Of a stretch of 64,000 nucleotides of DNA, positions 32,963 to 42,719 are shown piece by piece. Each line of letters starts with the position of its first letter. Within the stretch, counting starts at the first letter, position 1. The notes beneath the pieces were generated by a model. The model saw only the letters and a list, made by a program, of their open reading frames with translations. It ran no database searches and was not told the DNA's origin. The translations under genes and the position numbers were made by a program. The DNA is from Panicum virgatum. Lineage: Eukaryota > Streptophyta > Magnoliopsida > Poales > Poaceae. The DNA lies in contig NC_053137.1 in assembly GCF_016808335.1 (NCBI RefSeq), positions 3,060,955 through 3,124,954 of the forward strand. The letters run 5' to 3'.

Positions 32963-35900
32963 TGTATCTAAGTTATGCTACTTATGCTGCAAATTATCCC
33001 ACTAGTATCTAAGTTTATGGGCTAATGTATTGATGTTACTTATGCTGTATTTTTACCCATTATGCTACTTGTGAACTTGCCCATATACTACTATTGTGAA
33101 TTGTGACCACATATTGCTAAATTTCTCTATTTTTTTAGCTTGGTGCTTGGGAGAATAAAAGAGATCACAAATCATCAGCAAGAACAAGGTACACTTGATC
33201 CATATTTACATAGCTAATTAATTGCATTATAACTTGTTTCTTACATTCATTATCACTCACAACATGTTGCAAGTACATGCTAAATCAAGTAAGAGAAATT
33301 GGAAAGAAGAGAGCTGGAAAATTGGCACCAACAAGGTATGTTTCTGCTCTTTTCCTACATGCTAGGACATCTGTATTGCATCGCCTTGCCGCGCGCCTTA
33401 AGCGTCTAGTCGACTCAAAGGGCTGAGTCGCCGCGCTTCGCCTTACCGCCTTAAAAACATTGGGAAACAAACACAATATCATTCAATCTCTTATGCAACA
33501 GCCGGTTCCTTTTCTTTGTATGGATCTACAAAATTGAAAAATAGCAAACAAAATGAATAATTTGCAGTAGTATTGCACACATCAGTAGTTTCTTTTCCAT
33601 GAATATTTTGATGAAATGGAACTTACAAACTCAAATGTACTGCAGTTTCGTTCACAGCCAGATGATGATGCACAAAGACTAACAATACGCCTAGCAAATC
33701 TTTGTAACTCGATGGCACGACCACCATATGAGCACCACCACTCAACTAGAATAGCAAATACAAGCAATATTAAGAGATAGGAATGAAATTTACTTGCTGA
33801 AATCAAGAGAGACATATATAAACTTGCTGGAATTATAATTTATAAGTAAACATATCGCTTACTAGGGTTCATTTTCTCAATGTTTTGTTTAGCCAATTTG
33901 TTTGAGAAGGCATTTCCCCTAAGGTTTTCGTAGTCCATGACTTGAGCATCAATCTTGTTTCTAGTTTCCTCATCCTCCACCATTCTTCCTAGCACATCAA
34001 GGAAGCAACCCTTTAGATGTCCAACAGTAGCATCATCATTCGCTGCTACTAGGGGATGGAATTTTCCTGGGTTTAAAAACAGTGCAGCCCCATACAATGG
34101 GTGGTCCATTTGGTTCTCCCAACGACGCTCAATAATGTCCATGATCTTCCTGAGTAAAGGTCTCTTGCTTTGGACAGCAAAGCTTAGCTTGATCTTCTCC
34201 TTTGCATGGTTCATTAGTGCTTCAACCTCTGGCATTGCAGGCTTTTCATCACCATCAACCACCCTAAGAACAATAAGGAGTGGCCCTGAAGCTCTAAGGC
34301 AGTCCTCAACTCCATTCCAAAACTCTGTAGAGAGCACAATGTCGTGCACCTCCTCACCAGCCTTAGTTCTTGCCAATTTGTTCCCAGTCCATGCATTACT
34401 AACAAATAAACACTTCAAAGGATCCATGTGTTTATGCAAACATTTCAAAGTAAGAAACGATGTGGCAAACCGAGTGGCTGCAGCCTGCAGGTCTCACAAG
34501 ATCGCCTTTTGTTTTCTCCCTCATAGCATGAAGAATTCTACCATGCCTATGGATGAAAGTTGTGACACGCCTTGCACGTGCAATGCATTTTTTGAAAGGT
34601 TTCAACTTTCCTATTTCTTCCAGCATAAGGTCCAAGCAATGGGCAGCACATGGAGTCCAATACAGTGTAGGAATTCTTTCCATTAGAATTCTACCCGCTG
34701 CCTTGTAGTTTGCTCCATTATCTGTGACAACTTGAACAACCTTATCTTGTTCAATTTTCTGAATCCTCTCCTCCAACAAATTAGCAAGCATATTAGCATC
34801 ATGCACCTCACTTGATGCGTCAACAGACTCTAGGAAATAAGTACCCTCTGGGCTGTTAACAAGGAAGTTGATCAGATGTCTTCCCCTCTTATCAGACCAT
34901 CCATCAGACATTAAAGTGCATCCATAGTGCTTCCAGGCCTTCTCATGGTCCTTCCTCGCGGTACTTGTCAACTTCACAGCCTTCTTAAGCAATGGTTCAC
35001 CAAGATCATAGGGTGTAGGAGGTATGTAACCTGAACCATACTGTATGCTGGCCTCAATTGCAATCTGAAATTGCCTTGTTGCTGCTGCGTTAAATGATAT
35101 GCCACATTCATAAAACAATAAAGCCCACTGCAGGTCCACATATTCCTTTTCCTCCTTTGTCTTTGTGCTGGCCTCTATTGTGGGCTGATAGCTCTTTGAA
35201 TATCTTTCTTCAACCAACTCTTCGGGTGTCTTTCGAAGCATCTCAGCAACTGTCTTGTTCGTCTTTGCTGCTGCCTTGGTCTTTGCTGCAGTAAATTGAT
35301 AAGTTGCACGCCTTTGTTTGGCTGCTGTCCCTGAACTTGGATGATGAATAACTGAGGCATCAGCCTCGACATCTACCACCTCCACCACATTCGGTGCTTG
35401 TTCTCCTTCATCTTGGAACAATGACCTCTTTCTCTTGTTTTGTTCCAAGTAATCTCTCATTTCCTTTCTGATTGCAGTAGTGAGTCTTTTACTCTCGCAC
35501 AATTTGGCATCAGCATAGCCACCTGCGAGATGCTGCTTCAGCCTTTTGATCCCTCTCTTCTGTGGGTTGCCACAAAGAATGCATGTCACCTCATTTCGGT
35601 CTTGAAGGTTTGCCCAATAACCATACTTCCAGCCTGGGTCATTTGACTTTGCCTTCCGAGCTTTATCAGTAGTGGGATCATATTCACCATTGACAGAAGC
35701 TGGACTCTCAGTAGCAGCCATTCCTTGTCTGCAGTTCATCAAAAAACAAAGCTATGCATTATTAAAAGGGAGCAGCACAAAGCACATGCACATGGAATAG
35801 AAAGCAGTAATAGGACCACTGTACTAGCATATTTGCATATAAAACAGAACAAATCCATAAACAACACACTTTGGCACATGAAACAGAGCAATTAACATAT

Positions 35901-36714
35901 AAAATAGAGCACCTAATGTCCTAAATTCCTAATTACAGACACCATGGTACTACATCAACATGCAAATAAACAAAGCACTAGTGGACAAGCTAAACAGGGT
36001 ACCCATGTGATGTGCTCTGTTTTATATATGCATGGGCAAGGGCAAATAGAGGAAGGGGAGAGTGAGAGGGGAAGGCATACCTTGGTCGTGACCCAGCGGA
36101 AGGTAGGTCGGAGCCGCAGGCCAGCAGATTCGACAGCTCGAGGCAGGCAAGGTGGAGCAGGCGGCTGGAACAGAGGCAGGCAAGCCTCCTGGTGGCTGGT
36201 TGGAGCAGAGGGAGGGCACGCTCCGCTTCAATCGAACGGAGATGCGCCGCCGGAAGGAAAGCAGAGCAGCGCGCATGGATGTGCGGCTCCGCCGGCAGGG
36301 TCGTGCGTGCGAGATTGCGCCGCGCCGCCGCCGGGAGTCGCCGCGCGCGGGAAGGGTCGGGCTGCGCGGGAAGGGAAAGGTCTGTTTCTTCTCTCAATCC
36401 CTCTTCTCTATCTCTTTCCTATCTCTTGTTATCTCGATTTCTTCCCACGCGGCAGGCGGACGGCGGGAAGCAACGCGCAGGAGCCATTCTTTCGCGCGGG
36501 AAGTCGATTCTTTCCGCGCGGGAAAGATTGGCGCCAGGCAGCGTCCGTTCCTTGATTCCCGCGTGTGAAGCGTCCGCCCCAGCCTCCTGGGCGACGCTCG
36601 GATGCCTACCTCGTCAAGGCGGACGCCATACGCATGCTTCATTAAGCGACCCGACGCCCCAAATCTTTTACTGCCTGGACGCCTAGGCGACGCCTTAAAA
36701 ATAGAGCGCATAGT

Positions 36715-37254
36715 ATTAAAAGAAATCCTTAGGTAACATCAATTAGTTCGCTATCTGTGGAGGTTCACAGTGTCAATAATAACACACAGGTTGTAATTTT
36801 GATGCTTCAAATTAAATGCAGAGTTTCAGCCTGACATGTTAGTAAAGGCTTAAACAATGTTAGTCAGCATTTCAATCAAAATAGGTTTATTTTGATAAAG
36901 GATCGACTAGCAGACTGAACATGCTTAATCCAAAAATTTTAGGTTGTTCTCCCGTATTACAATTTCATTTCGTGTGTTCTCCAATCTATGTTCACATGAA
37001 TTATTTACTCATATATAGGGATAATGGGACGATTGGGACGATTCAATTCTCGTCGTCGAAAACATGTCAACAAGGATGTTGAGCCAATGTTGTGGTTTGT
37101 AATCAGTGTATGAACTTATGGTTTGTAAACAGTGTATGAACATGTGACACTTTTGTGACAATGAATTCTTTCTATGTGTTTACTTCGTGAGATTTATGTA
37201 CTTATGATGAGAATTGTATCAATTGAAATGTGGTTTAATTTTGATAATGGTGAC
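36715..37254. other. CACTA-2 interior right of hAT-2
   Basis: AT-rich; no gene recognised. A short Arg-rich frame near 37025-37075 (RRKH-type codons) may be the tail of a captured exon, but it is too short to assign. Confidence 0.4.
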
Positions 37255-37520
37255 AATCTATTTTCACCGCCGGCCCGTAACATAGACCGGCGGTGAAAAT
37301 CTTGTCACCACTCCCCCCACCGCCGGCCCGTAACATGGACCGGCAGTGATAATTCTATTTTCACTGCCGGCCCGTAACAGGGACCGGCAGTGAAAATGTA
37401 TTATCACTGCTGGCACGAAAACTTGCGGTGAAAATACTCATTTTCACCGCCGATATATCACCGCCGGCACCTAAACCGGCGGTGAAAATAGGTTTAGGGC
37501 TGGCGGTGAAAATGAATCTG
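37255..37520. repeat. CACTA-2 right sub-terminal repeat array
   Basis: Repeated CACCGCCGGCCCGTAACA units with reverse copies ACCGGCGGTGAAAAT, spaced about 30-60 bp. The matching left set lies at 26095-26190. Confidence 0.9.
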
Positions 37521-37531
37521 TAATAGTGGGG

Positions 37532-37659
37532 GGGTGGGGGGGCTCGTCGGTCGGACGTAGGAACACCTGCGGGATTTCGGCCTGGCCGCTCAGGAGAGCA
37601 GCGTCGAAGATGAGACTTGTCGGCTGTTGCTGATTGCTAGCCTCAGCAAGCTCAACCAT
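37532..37659 (-). pseudogene. Gibberellin 20-oxidase fragment, N-terminal part
   Basis: ATG at 37659 on the minus strand; 42 codons before the CACTA-2 insertion. The stretch SLIFDAALLSGQAEIP followed by FLRPTDEPP matches the characteristic GA20-oxidase N-terminus (FDA.VLSG..IP..F.WP). With the middle part at 25665-26057 it forms one fragment carried by the MULE. The intervening ~80-100 residues of the dioxygenase N-domain are missing at the join, even allowing for CACTA-2. Confidence 0.75.
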
Positions 37660-37714
37660 GCTGATGCTCGGCACTGGCACGCGCCTTCTCACGGGGGCCC
37701 GGTGGCCAGTGGCG

Positions 37715-37855
37715 CCCGACCTCGCGGCTGCGGGAGTAGAGGAGGAAGAAGGGGAGGAGATGAGGGAGAAGGGTGGTGGGGTCCGTATGGGGTAAAATTG
37801 TCTTTTTATAGGGCATTTAACGGTTCTTGGATGGAAAGTCCAACAAAGTGTCATA
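37715..37855 (-). repeat. Right terminal inverted repeat of the MULE, inner part
   Basis: Reverse complement of about 1145-1262. It is interrupted at 37855/37856 by a Helitron; the outer part resumes at 38635. Confidence 0.7.
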
Positions 37856-38634
37856 TCTGACTATTACTAACTGGAGGCTCCTTTAAAGCCTCCACGTAAA
37901 GCCGCCTAGGATCCTAGGTGGACACTCTAAAGGATAGAGAAATTCTCACAAAATCAAAAACATCCGGCCATCAATTTGATAACTCTAATCATAATAGTAA
38001 TTGAATCTGTTATTGTTTCTAATAAACTACCCACCTCTACCATTATAAAAATATACTAAAGTAACCCTCTAAATATGTATCTAAATTACTCACCTATGCT
38101 ATTATTAAAAAATTAAAGTAACCCCTAATTTCATGTAAATTACCCACATATGGTATTATAAAATAATGAAAATAACCTCCTAAATTTGCATATAAATTAT
38201 CCAACTATGTCATTAATCAAATTAAAGTAACCTATGAATCAGAATCAAAATTATATAATTATAACAAAATATTAAAGTGTGCCAATATAAAATTTTGAAT
38301 TACTATTTCTATTATTATTAAATATTATTTATGTTATTGTTTATTATTACTACCCACGATATGCATCACCATGTATTCATGTATGATGGAAGATATAAGA
38401 ATATCAATTCACAAGTAAATAATTCAATTAAATATGTATCAAATATAGATAGAGATGCGATGAAAAATAAAATCTATTACAACTAGATAATGATAAATAA
38501 TTATTCTAAAGTATGTGTTAAAATATATAATAGATGAAAGTGAGTGTGAAACAAATAATTATAATTATTAGCTATATGTCTCATTTTATATTAATTCTAA
38601 TTAGTCCGCGCAGGAGTACGGGTTGATAGGCTAG
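37856..38634 (+). mobile_element. Small non-autonomous Helitron in the MULE TIR
   Basis: Starts with TC (TCTGACTATTAC, preceded by A) and ends GGCTAG followed by T, the Helitron rule of A^T insertion with TC and CTRR ends. An imperfect GC-rich stem lies ~20 bp before the 3' end (CCGCGC...ACGGG). The MULE TIR reads across the removed segment, in agreement with the uninterrupted left TIR. There is no Rep/helicase gene. Confidence 0.72.
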
Positions 38635-38735
38635 TAGGGAATCAAAATTGAACTCGGTGTCAAATACGAAATGAAAACTTTTTGCGGGCTAACAAAGGAA
38701 CTCTAGTTTTTCGAGTGTCAAATACGAAATTTTGT
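38635..38735 (-). repeat. Right terminal inverted repeat of the MULE, outer part
   Basis: Matches about 1075-1135 inverted (GAACTCTAGTTTTTCGAGTG against ACCGAAAAAACTACCGGTTC on the other arm). It contains a small internal repeat of GTGTCAAATACGAAAT. The outer end is not defined. Confidence 0.6.
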
Positions 38736-39186
38736 CTTAGCTATTCTGCTTCACCGATGCACGGAGTACGTCATCATATGCCAACTAGCGTGCTAGCTGG
38801 GCCGCAAGGGGTGATGAGACGTGGATTTTCTTTGTTAGCCTGCTGGGCTTTACTGGGCCAAAGATTAAACTTTAGGCTAAGGTTCATGGTCGGCGCAGTT
38901 AGAGACGGTGAACATCGTGACCCGACCTTTTCTTCTCTTTGCCTAACCTGACGAAGCGACACGCACTCGACTCTGAACAAATTAAGCTGCGATTCAAAAA
39001 CAAATTAAGCTAGCCGAACACGCTGAACGTTTGAGAAATTGAAGGTGAGTGACGTCTCACTCAATTGGACACATGTCTAAACAATAGCACACATCGCAAT
39101 GCACCTCTATCGAATAAATAACCCAAAGCAAAAACAAATTAAGATGGCACAGGAGAACAAGGCCAACCGCTAGCTGGAGGACTCCA
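38736..39186. other. Spacer between the MULE and the DUF4220 gene
   Basis: Ordinary intergenic sequence; the right end is the 3' UTR side of the minus-strand gene that follows. No other feature recognised. Confidence 0.5.
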
Positions 39187-41628
39187 TCAAACCTCAACAC
39201 CGGAGGCAGCAGTGGCGCCGTCGTCCTCGCCTGGCCTGCTGACGATCCCGGCATGGAAGAGCAACGCCCAAAGCAGCGTTATCAGCTCGCCACCCCTGGC
39301 TATGGCCTCTGAGTGCCCTTTCAGATTCTCTGATGGCGCGACATACAGGACCATCTCGGACCAGAAGTCAGCCAGCAACTTCCACGTTGTTTCCTTGTCG
39401 TTGATCGTCTCCACCAGCTGCTTTCCGAGCTCCACGCCATTTTTGAGCACCTCATGCTTCGCGTTCGCACTCAGCAATTCGACCAGTTTCTGATAGTCGT
39501 CTTCTGGCGTCGACGACCTTCCTGAGGCGTGGCCGGCGACGGCACACTCTGCATCCTTCTTGACAGCCTCATGTAGGCTCTTGCTCCATGCATTGTTGTC
39601 GGGAAGTAGCTCCGGACACCAGGTCACCAGGTATGCGCAGTACCGTGACAGGTGAATGGCAACAATCTTATGATCAGAATCGAGGTTTGGTGAAGAACCT
39701 TGCCTTTTATCATGTCCATACGGATACGGGTGCTTCACCTCAAGGATGCATGTGGCAATATGCCATACAAGTATTGTATCAGATGTACCTTTGCCATCGC
39801 AGGCCCAGATGAAGCTTTCACCAACTTGGCTTCGTCGCAGAGATTCCACACCATTGCTCAAGCTTCCATTGATGATACTTCTTAGTGCATTGATGATGCA
39901 AACCTTCACAGCCGCTGTCACCTTGACCTTTTTCCTGTGATCTGGCAAAGGAAGAAGACGCCTCACAAGAACTAGTGGGCTTGTTCGTCTCGACTGAAGT
40001 ACCAGTACTGAGCACTGGCTCATTTTTCCGTCCCAGTGCTTCATCAACTTGCATCTACATCGCAATAGAAGGTTGACCCATTTCTTCTTGCCCGGGGAAG
40101 AATGTTGTGGAGAAGAGGCGCGGTTTACATGGCGGCAGATAAGGGTTACTTTGGTCCAGTTGGAGCAAATGTAGGAAGCCATGTCCTTGATCTCTGCTGC
40201 CACCGCTAACACAAGAACCAAAAGTAGTGGCACCAAGTCAAGGTAATACCTTCCTAGATGTGTAGACGACACATTACTAACCAAGCCTTGATCAATACAC
40301 CATACCTCACAGTGAAGCAATGGCACCGAAAAGGAACTGGTGAGCTCTCGAAATGATGAGAACAGAAATGATGAGAACAGAGCGTACATGACTTTCCATA
40401 TAGAGAAGGTGCAGTAGCCTATGGTCAGGAGAGAGAGAAAGATACTCACGATGGGAATTGAACAGTTTGAATATGATATTGGAAGGGATGAGTAATAGTA
40501 ATCATGAACAAAAGAGAGCTCATCTACAATCAACCCAAATACCCTGTCATGTTCCCCAACCTTTAGGAACAAGCTCCGGAAAAAGGTGAGGGTCCCCATA
40601 GAGCTAGTGAGCTTGTATCTTGCAAATCGACACCGCAGCAACTTGAACAATGCAAAAGACAAGCATAGATCTTTGAGTTTTGGCGTTGCGAACGGTACGT
40701 TGCTATCCAATTGCCAAACTTTGTCAATGGTCACCAAGCCAATCTTGTGGATCCATGTTGTCCTTGAATCATCATCCTTGATTGAATACCCACGAGGCTG
40801 CATCTCCACTTCTTTTCCCTCTTCTCTCATAACCAGGAGTGGAGGAGGAGGTGCTTCCTCACCTATCGGTGCTTCCACATGTTGGTTCGATTCGTGTGCT
40901 TGTAGCTTCTGCATGTGGACAAAAACAAGTCCTGGGTTGCGTCCAAGTGCAAAGGAGCGGCGTGCCTTTTGGAATGCATAATATTTGAGCACTATTTTGG
41001 AGCAGAGAAGAGCAAAAGGTATGAAGAAGTCAATGGTAATAGAGATAATAATATCACCAAAGTACTTCTTCAAGATTGTACTGAAGCCGCTGAGACCCAG
41101 GTAAAGGGTCCAGACCCCCTGCACAAGTAGTTCGAAAGGGGGACCTTTGCTTTGACCTTCTCTGTCATCCACAGCAACTAATGTGCTAGTATTGATCATG
41201 ACGATCTGAACAATGAATGCCCAAAATATGAGAACGGTGGAGTGATTGGTCGCATTGCATCTCGCGACCAACGCAGACAGTGGATGCTCCAACAGAAAAA
41301 GTCCACCATGATTTGGCATCAAGGTGTAAGTAGGGAAGATGCCAACAGTGGAGATGACAGAGGAGAGGATGGGCAAGAACAGTGTGGTGGCTCCGAGGAA
41401 GATGAAGCGGGTGATGGGGTGGTGGCGGTACCGCTGGCCGTAGGCGCCCATCCCAACTATGACTCCAGCCAGGATAGCTTCAGTTAGTACCAGCGCGTTG
41501 ACTCGCCATATCTGCCCTCTCATGCTGTTGCCGAAGGTTGTCCTGGCATTGACGGGGCAGACCATCTGAGAGGAGCATTCATGGATTGCGCTGGCGGAGC
41601 AGTTTAGGGTTGGATTCCCTCCTGCCAT
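39187..41628 (-). CDS. DUF4220/DUF594 membrane protein, intact
   Basis: 813 residues in a single exon, ATG at 41628 (context GGCCATGGC) and TGA at 39189-39187. The upstream in-frame TTG is not needed. The N-terminal DUF4220 has about four membrane segments (near residues 43-63, 72-98, 133-155, 200-225) with the conserved WRVNAL, YGQRYRHHP and TRFIFLGATTLFLP. A soluble loop follows, then more hydrophobic segments (about 395-425, 470-490). The C-terminal DUF594 has SRYCAYLVTWCPELLPD, VLYVAPSENLKGHSEAIARGGELITLLWALLFHAGIV. This family is greatly expanded in grasses as tandem, often intronless genes of unknown function. A second copy is at 54370-62128. The length is normal and no damage is seen. 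Confidence 0.93.
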   Translation of the reverse strand: MAGGNPTLNCSASAIHECSSQMVCPVNARTTFGNSMRGQIWRVNALVLTEAILAGVIVGMGAYGQRYRHHPITRFIFLGATTLFLPILSSVISTVGIFPTYTLMPNHGGLFLLEHPLSALVARCNATNHSTVLIFWAFIVQIVMINTSTLVAVDDREGQSKGPPFELLVQGVWTLYLGLSGFSTILKKYFGDIIISITIDFFIPFALLCSKIVLKYYAFQKARRSFALGRNPGLVFVHMQKLQAHESNQHVEAPIGEEAPPPPLLVMREEGKEVEMQPRGYSIKDDDSRTTWIHKIGLVTIDKVWQLDSNVPFATPKLKDLCLSFALFKLLRCRFARYKLTSSMGTLTFFRSLFLKVGEHDRVFGLIVDELSFVHDYYYSSLPISYSNCSIPIVSIFLSLLTIGYCTFSIWKVMYALFSSFLFSSFRELTSSFSVPLLHCEVWCIDQGLVSNVSSTHLGRYYLDLVPLLLVLVLAVAAEIKDMASYICSNWTKVTLICRHVNRASSPQHSSPGKKKWVNLLLRCRCKLMKHWDGKMSQCSVLVLQSRRTSPLVLVRRLLPLPDHRKKVKVTAAVKVCIINALRSIINGSLSNGVESLRRSQVGESFIWACDGKGTSDTILVWHIATCILEVKHPYPYGHDKRQGSSPNLDSDHKIVAIHLSRYCAYLVTWCPELLPDNNAWSKSLHEAVKKDAECAVAGHASGRSSTPEDDYQKLVELLSANAKHEVLKNGVELGKQLVETINDKETTWKLLADFWSEMVLYVAPSENLKGHSEAIARGGELITLLWALLFHAGIVSRPGEDDGATAASGVEV

Positions 41629-42719
41629 GGCCAGCTGATTGCCAAATTTCAAGTCGTTAGCACCACATTGAATTGCTCACACTTTAACAGAAAATCAAGC
41701 ATGAACAATTAAACAAGCCATAATAAGCAGCCTATCTGTGCTAGCTGTATGGCCTGACTAATTGATGAGATTACTGAGCACCAAGCAAGTTCTTACTTAG
41801 GAGTATACTGCTAGTAGTAATCAGTTAGGCCCAGACTAGAAATTTAAGAATGAACTTACCAAGGTGGAGAGCTAGCTCCAGGTGAGTGCGTGGGTGATCA
41901 ACGACTGTGTAATCCGGCTGCCCACTGGGAATATGCTTCCTCCTGCATGCGGGTGCTATATACTGAGCGGACGTGCCAAGTGAAGGGAGCGTTTCCACCA
42001 GTTTTCTTTCCACAATTCTACCTCCGGTTTTTCTCCTTGTGCTTGCTTTGGTCATCAGTCCTCTATATCACTGCTTTCCTTGGTCCGACATGTCAAGCTT
42101 ATAACGGCTAACATAATTCATTTTTACTAAAGGATGCCCTGAAGACGAAAATAATACTAACAAAAGCTAGACATGTTCCTTTTCTTAGTGCTTCCATGCA
42201 TTCCACGCCATAGTCAAGTAGCTTTTATGCCTTTTGTTTTGCGCCAGCTTTAGATCTTTTGAGGATGATTGGTCTGATCTGAAGGCTTGGAATATGTTCC
42301 TTGTTTGAGACAGCCACTGACTATCATGGATGCTTTATGACATGATTAAAACAGCATCGCTAACCACAATCTGTCAGGTGGGGCTGGGACGAAAGCTCAT
42401 AGAGCACAGTACTTTTTATTTTTCTTTATATTTGCTTCTCTTCTGGCATCAGACAATAAGCAATATAATTTTGAACTCTAACGAGGAAGAAGAAGAAGGT
42501 AAGAAGGAATCGAGACCCATGGGACCAGACCCCCCCCCCCCCCCCCCCACCCCCCCTCCCCCCGGCCCCTCGGGCGCCTGGCGTGGCCCTTCGAGCGGAT
42601 ATCGAGAGATTGGACGACGGAGGCAATCTTTCCTTAGTGTCCAGATCGCTACAATCTTCCGCAGAGATGAGAGAGACAAACTGACATCGCCACCTGGGCG
42701 CTGGGGCTGTGGGGGCGAT
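41629..42719. repeat. 5' flank of the DUF4220 gene (flank copy A)
   Basis: Promoter side of the minus-strand gene. It shares with copies B and C the blocks AAGGGAGCGTTTCCACC (A and B), CTAACAAAAGCTAGACATG, CTTCCATGCATTCCACGCC, TTGAGACAGCCACTGA and a GAAGAAGAAG stretch. A poly-C run (42530-42548) occurs at the same place as in copy C. The segment continues at 44850-45060 beyond a hAT insertion. Confidence 0.75.
42530..42548. repeat. Poly-C tract in flank copy A
   Basis: 19 consecutive C, followed by further C-rich sequence. The homologous tract in copy C (53128-53153) is longer. Such runs are hard to sequence, so the length may be inexact. Confidence 0.8.

Larger units (their letters stand above)
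28848..33462 (+). mobile_element. hAT-1: same-family hAT inside exon 4 of hAT-2 (4615 bp)
   Basis: Ends are CAATGTTTAAAAG (left) and, reverse complemented, CAATGTTTTTAAGGCGG (right). The 8-bp TSD GGAAACAA is exact (28840-28847 and 33463-33470). Sub-terminal GTCGCC/GGCGAC repeats are present near both ends. One transposase gene is encoded on the plus strand, the opposite orientation to hAT-2. Confidence 0.92.
28441..35721 (-). pseudogene. hAT-2 transposase gene, broken
   Basis: ATG at 35721 (MAATESPASV), just after a CTGCAG acceptor; a likely 5' UTR exon lies at about 36550-36080. Exon 2 runs 35721-33863: BED zinc finger (TCILCGNPQKRGIKRLKQH), then the hAT core (TLMSDGWSDKRGRHLINF, VVTDNGANYKAAGR, TPCAAHCLDLML). 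Exon 3 is 33745-33627, the C-terminal dimerisation motif (EWWCSYGG, SSGCERNCSTFEF). Exon 4 is 33525-33463 plus 28839-28441, split by hAT-1, with an acidic Glu/Asp tail. Damage: a 7-bp insertion near 34478-34490 (tandem CTGCAG) shifts the frame, an in-frame TGA lies at 28590-28588, and hAT-1 splits exon 4. Intact relatives cut and paste the element in the nucleus. Confidence 0.88.
27956..36706 (-). mobile_element. hAT-2: hAT transposon in CACTA-2, itself interrupted by hAT-1
   Basis: The left end reads CTATGTTTTTAAAGCGG and the right end, reverse complemented, CTCTATTTTTAAGGCG. The 8-bp TSD is TGCATAGT (27948-27955) and CGCATAGT (36707-36714), one mismatch. Sub-terminal GGCG/CGCC repeats lie at both ends (27965-28045; about 36560-36700). 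It encodes a BED-finger hAT transposase on the minus strand. Without hAT-1 it would be ~4.1 kb. It belongs to the same family as hAT-1 by protein similarity and end sequence. Confidence 0.85.
26058..37528. mobile_element. CACTA-2: Pack-CACTA carrying an L28 exon (11.5 kb with nested hATs)
   Basis: The left end reads CACTACTACAGAAAC; the right end, reverse complemented, reads CACTATTACAGATTC. A 3-bp TSD, GGG, lies at 26055-26057 and 37529-37531. Sub-terminal repeats are of the form TTTTCACCGCCGGCCCG with reverse copies (26095-26190 and 37255-37520). No TNP2 or second CACTA gene is present, so it is non-autonomous. Its unique interior (excluding the hATs) is about 2.7 kb and includes a host gene fragment. 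It is a different family from CACTA-1: different sub-terminal motifs. Confidence 0.9.
1075..38735. mobile_element. Mutator-like Pack-MULE carrying a GA20-oxidase fragment, expanded by nested insertions
   Basis: Sequence at about 1075-1262 is an inverted copy of sequence at about 37715-37855 plus 38635-38735. Shared landmarks in order are TTTGACAC, GTTCCTTT, ATATGACACT, ATCCAAGAAC, GTTAAATG and CCACCCTTCTCCCTCATCTC. Between these arms, once CACTA-1, CACTA-2 and a Helitron are removed, lies only a piece of a gibberellin 20-oxidase gene. Long terminal inverted repeats of ~180 bp around a host gene fragment are the Pack-MULE pattern. Original size would be about 1.0 kb. I could not identify a 9-bp TSD, so the outer ends are approximate and the superfamily is inferred from TIR length and cargo. 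Confidence 0.7.
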
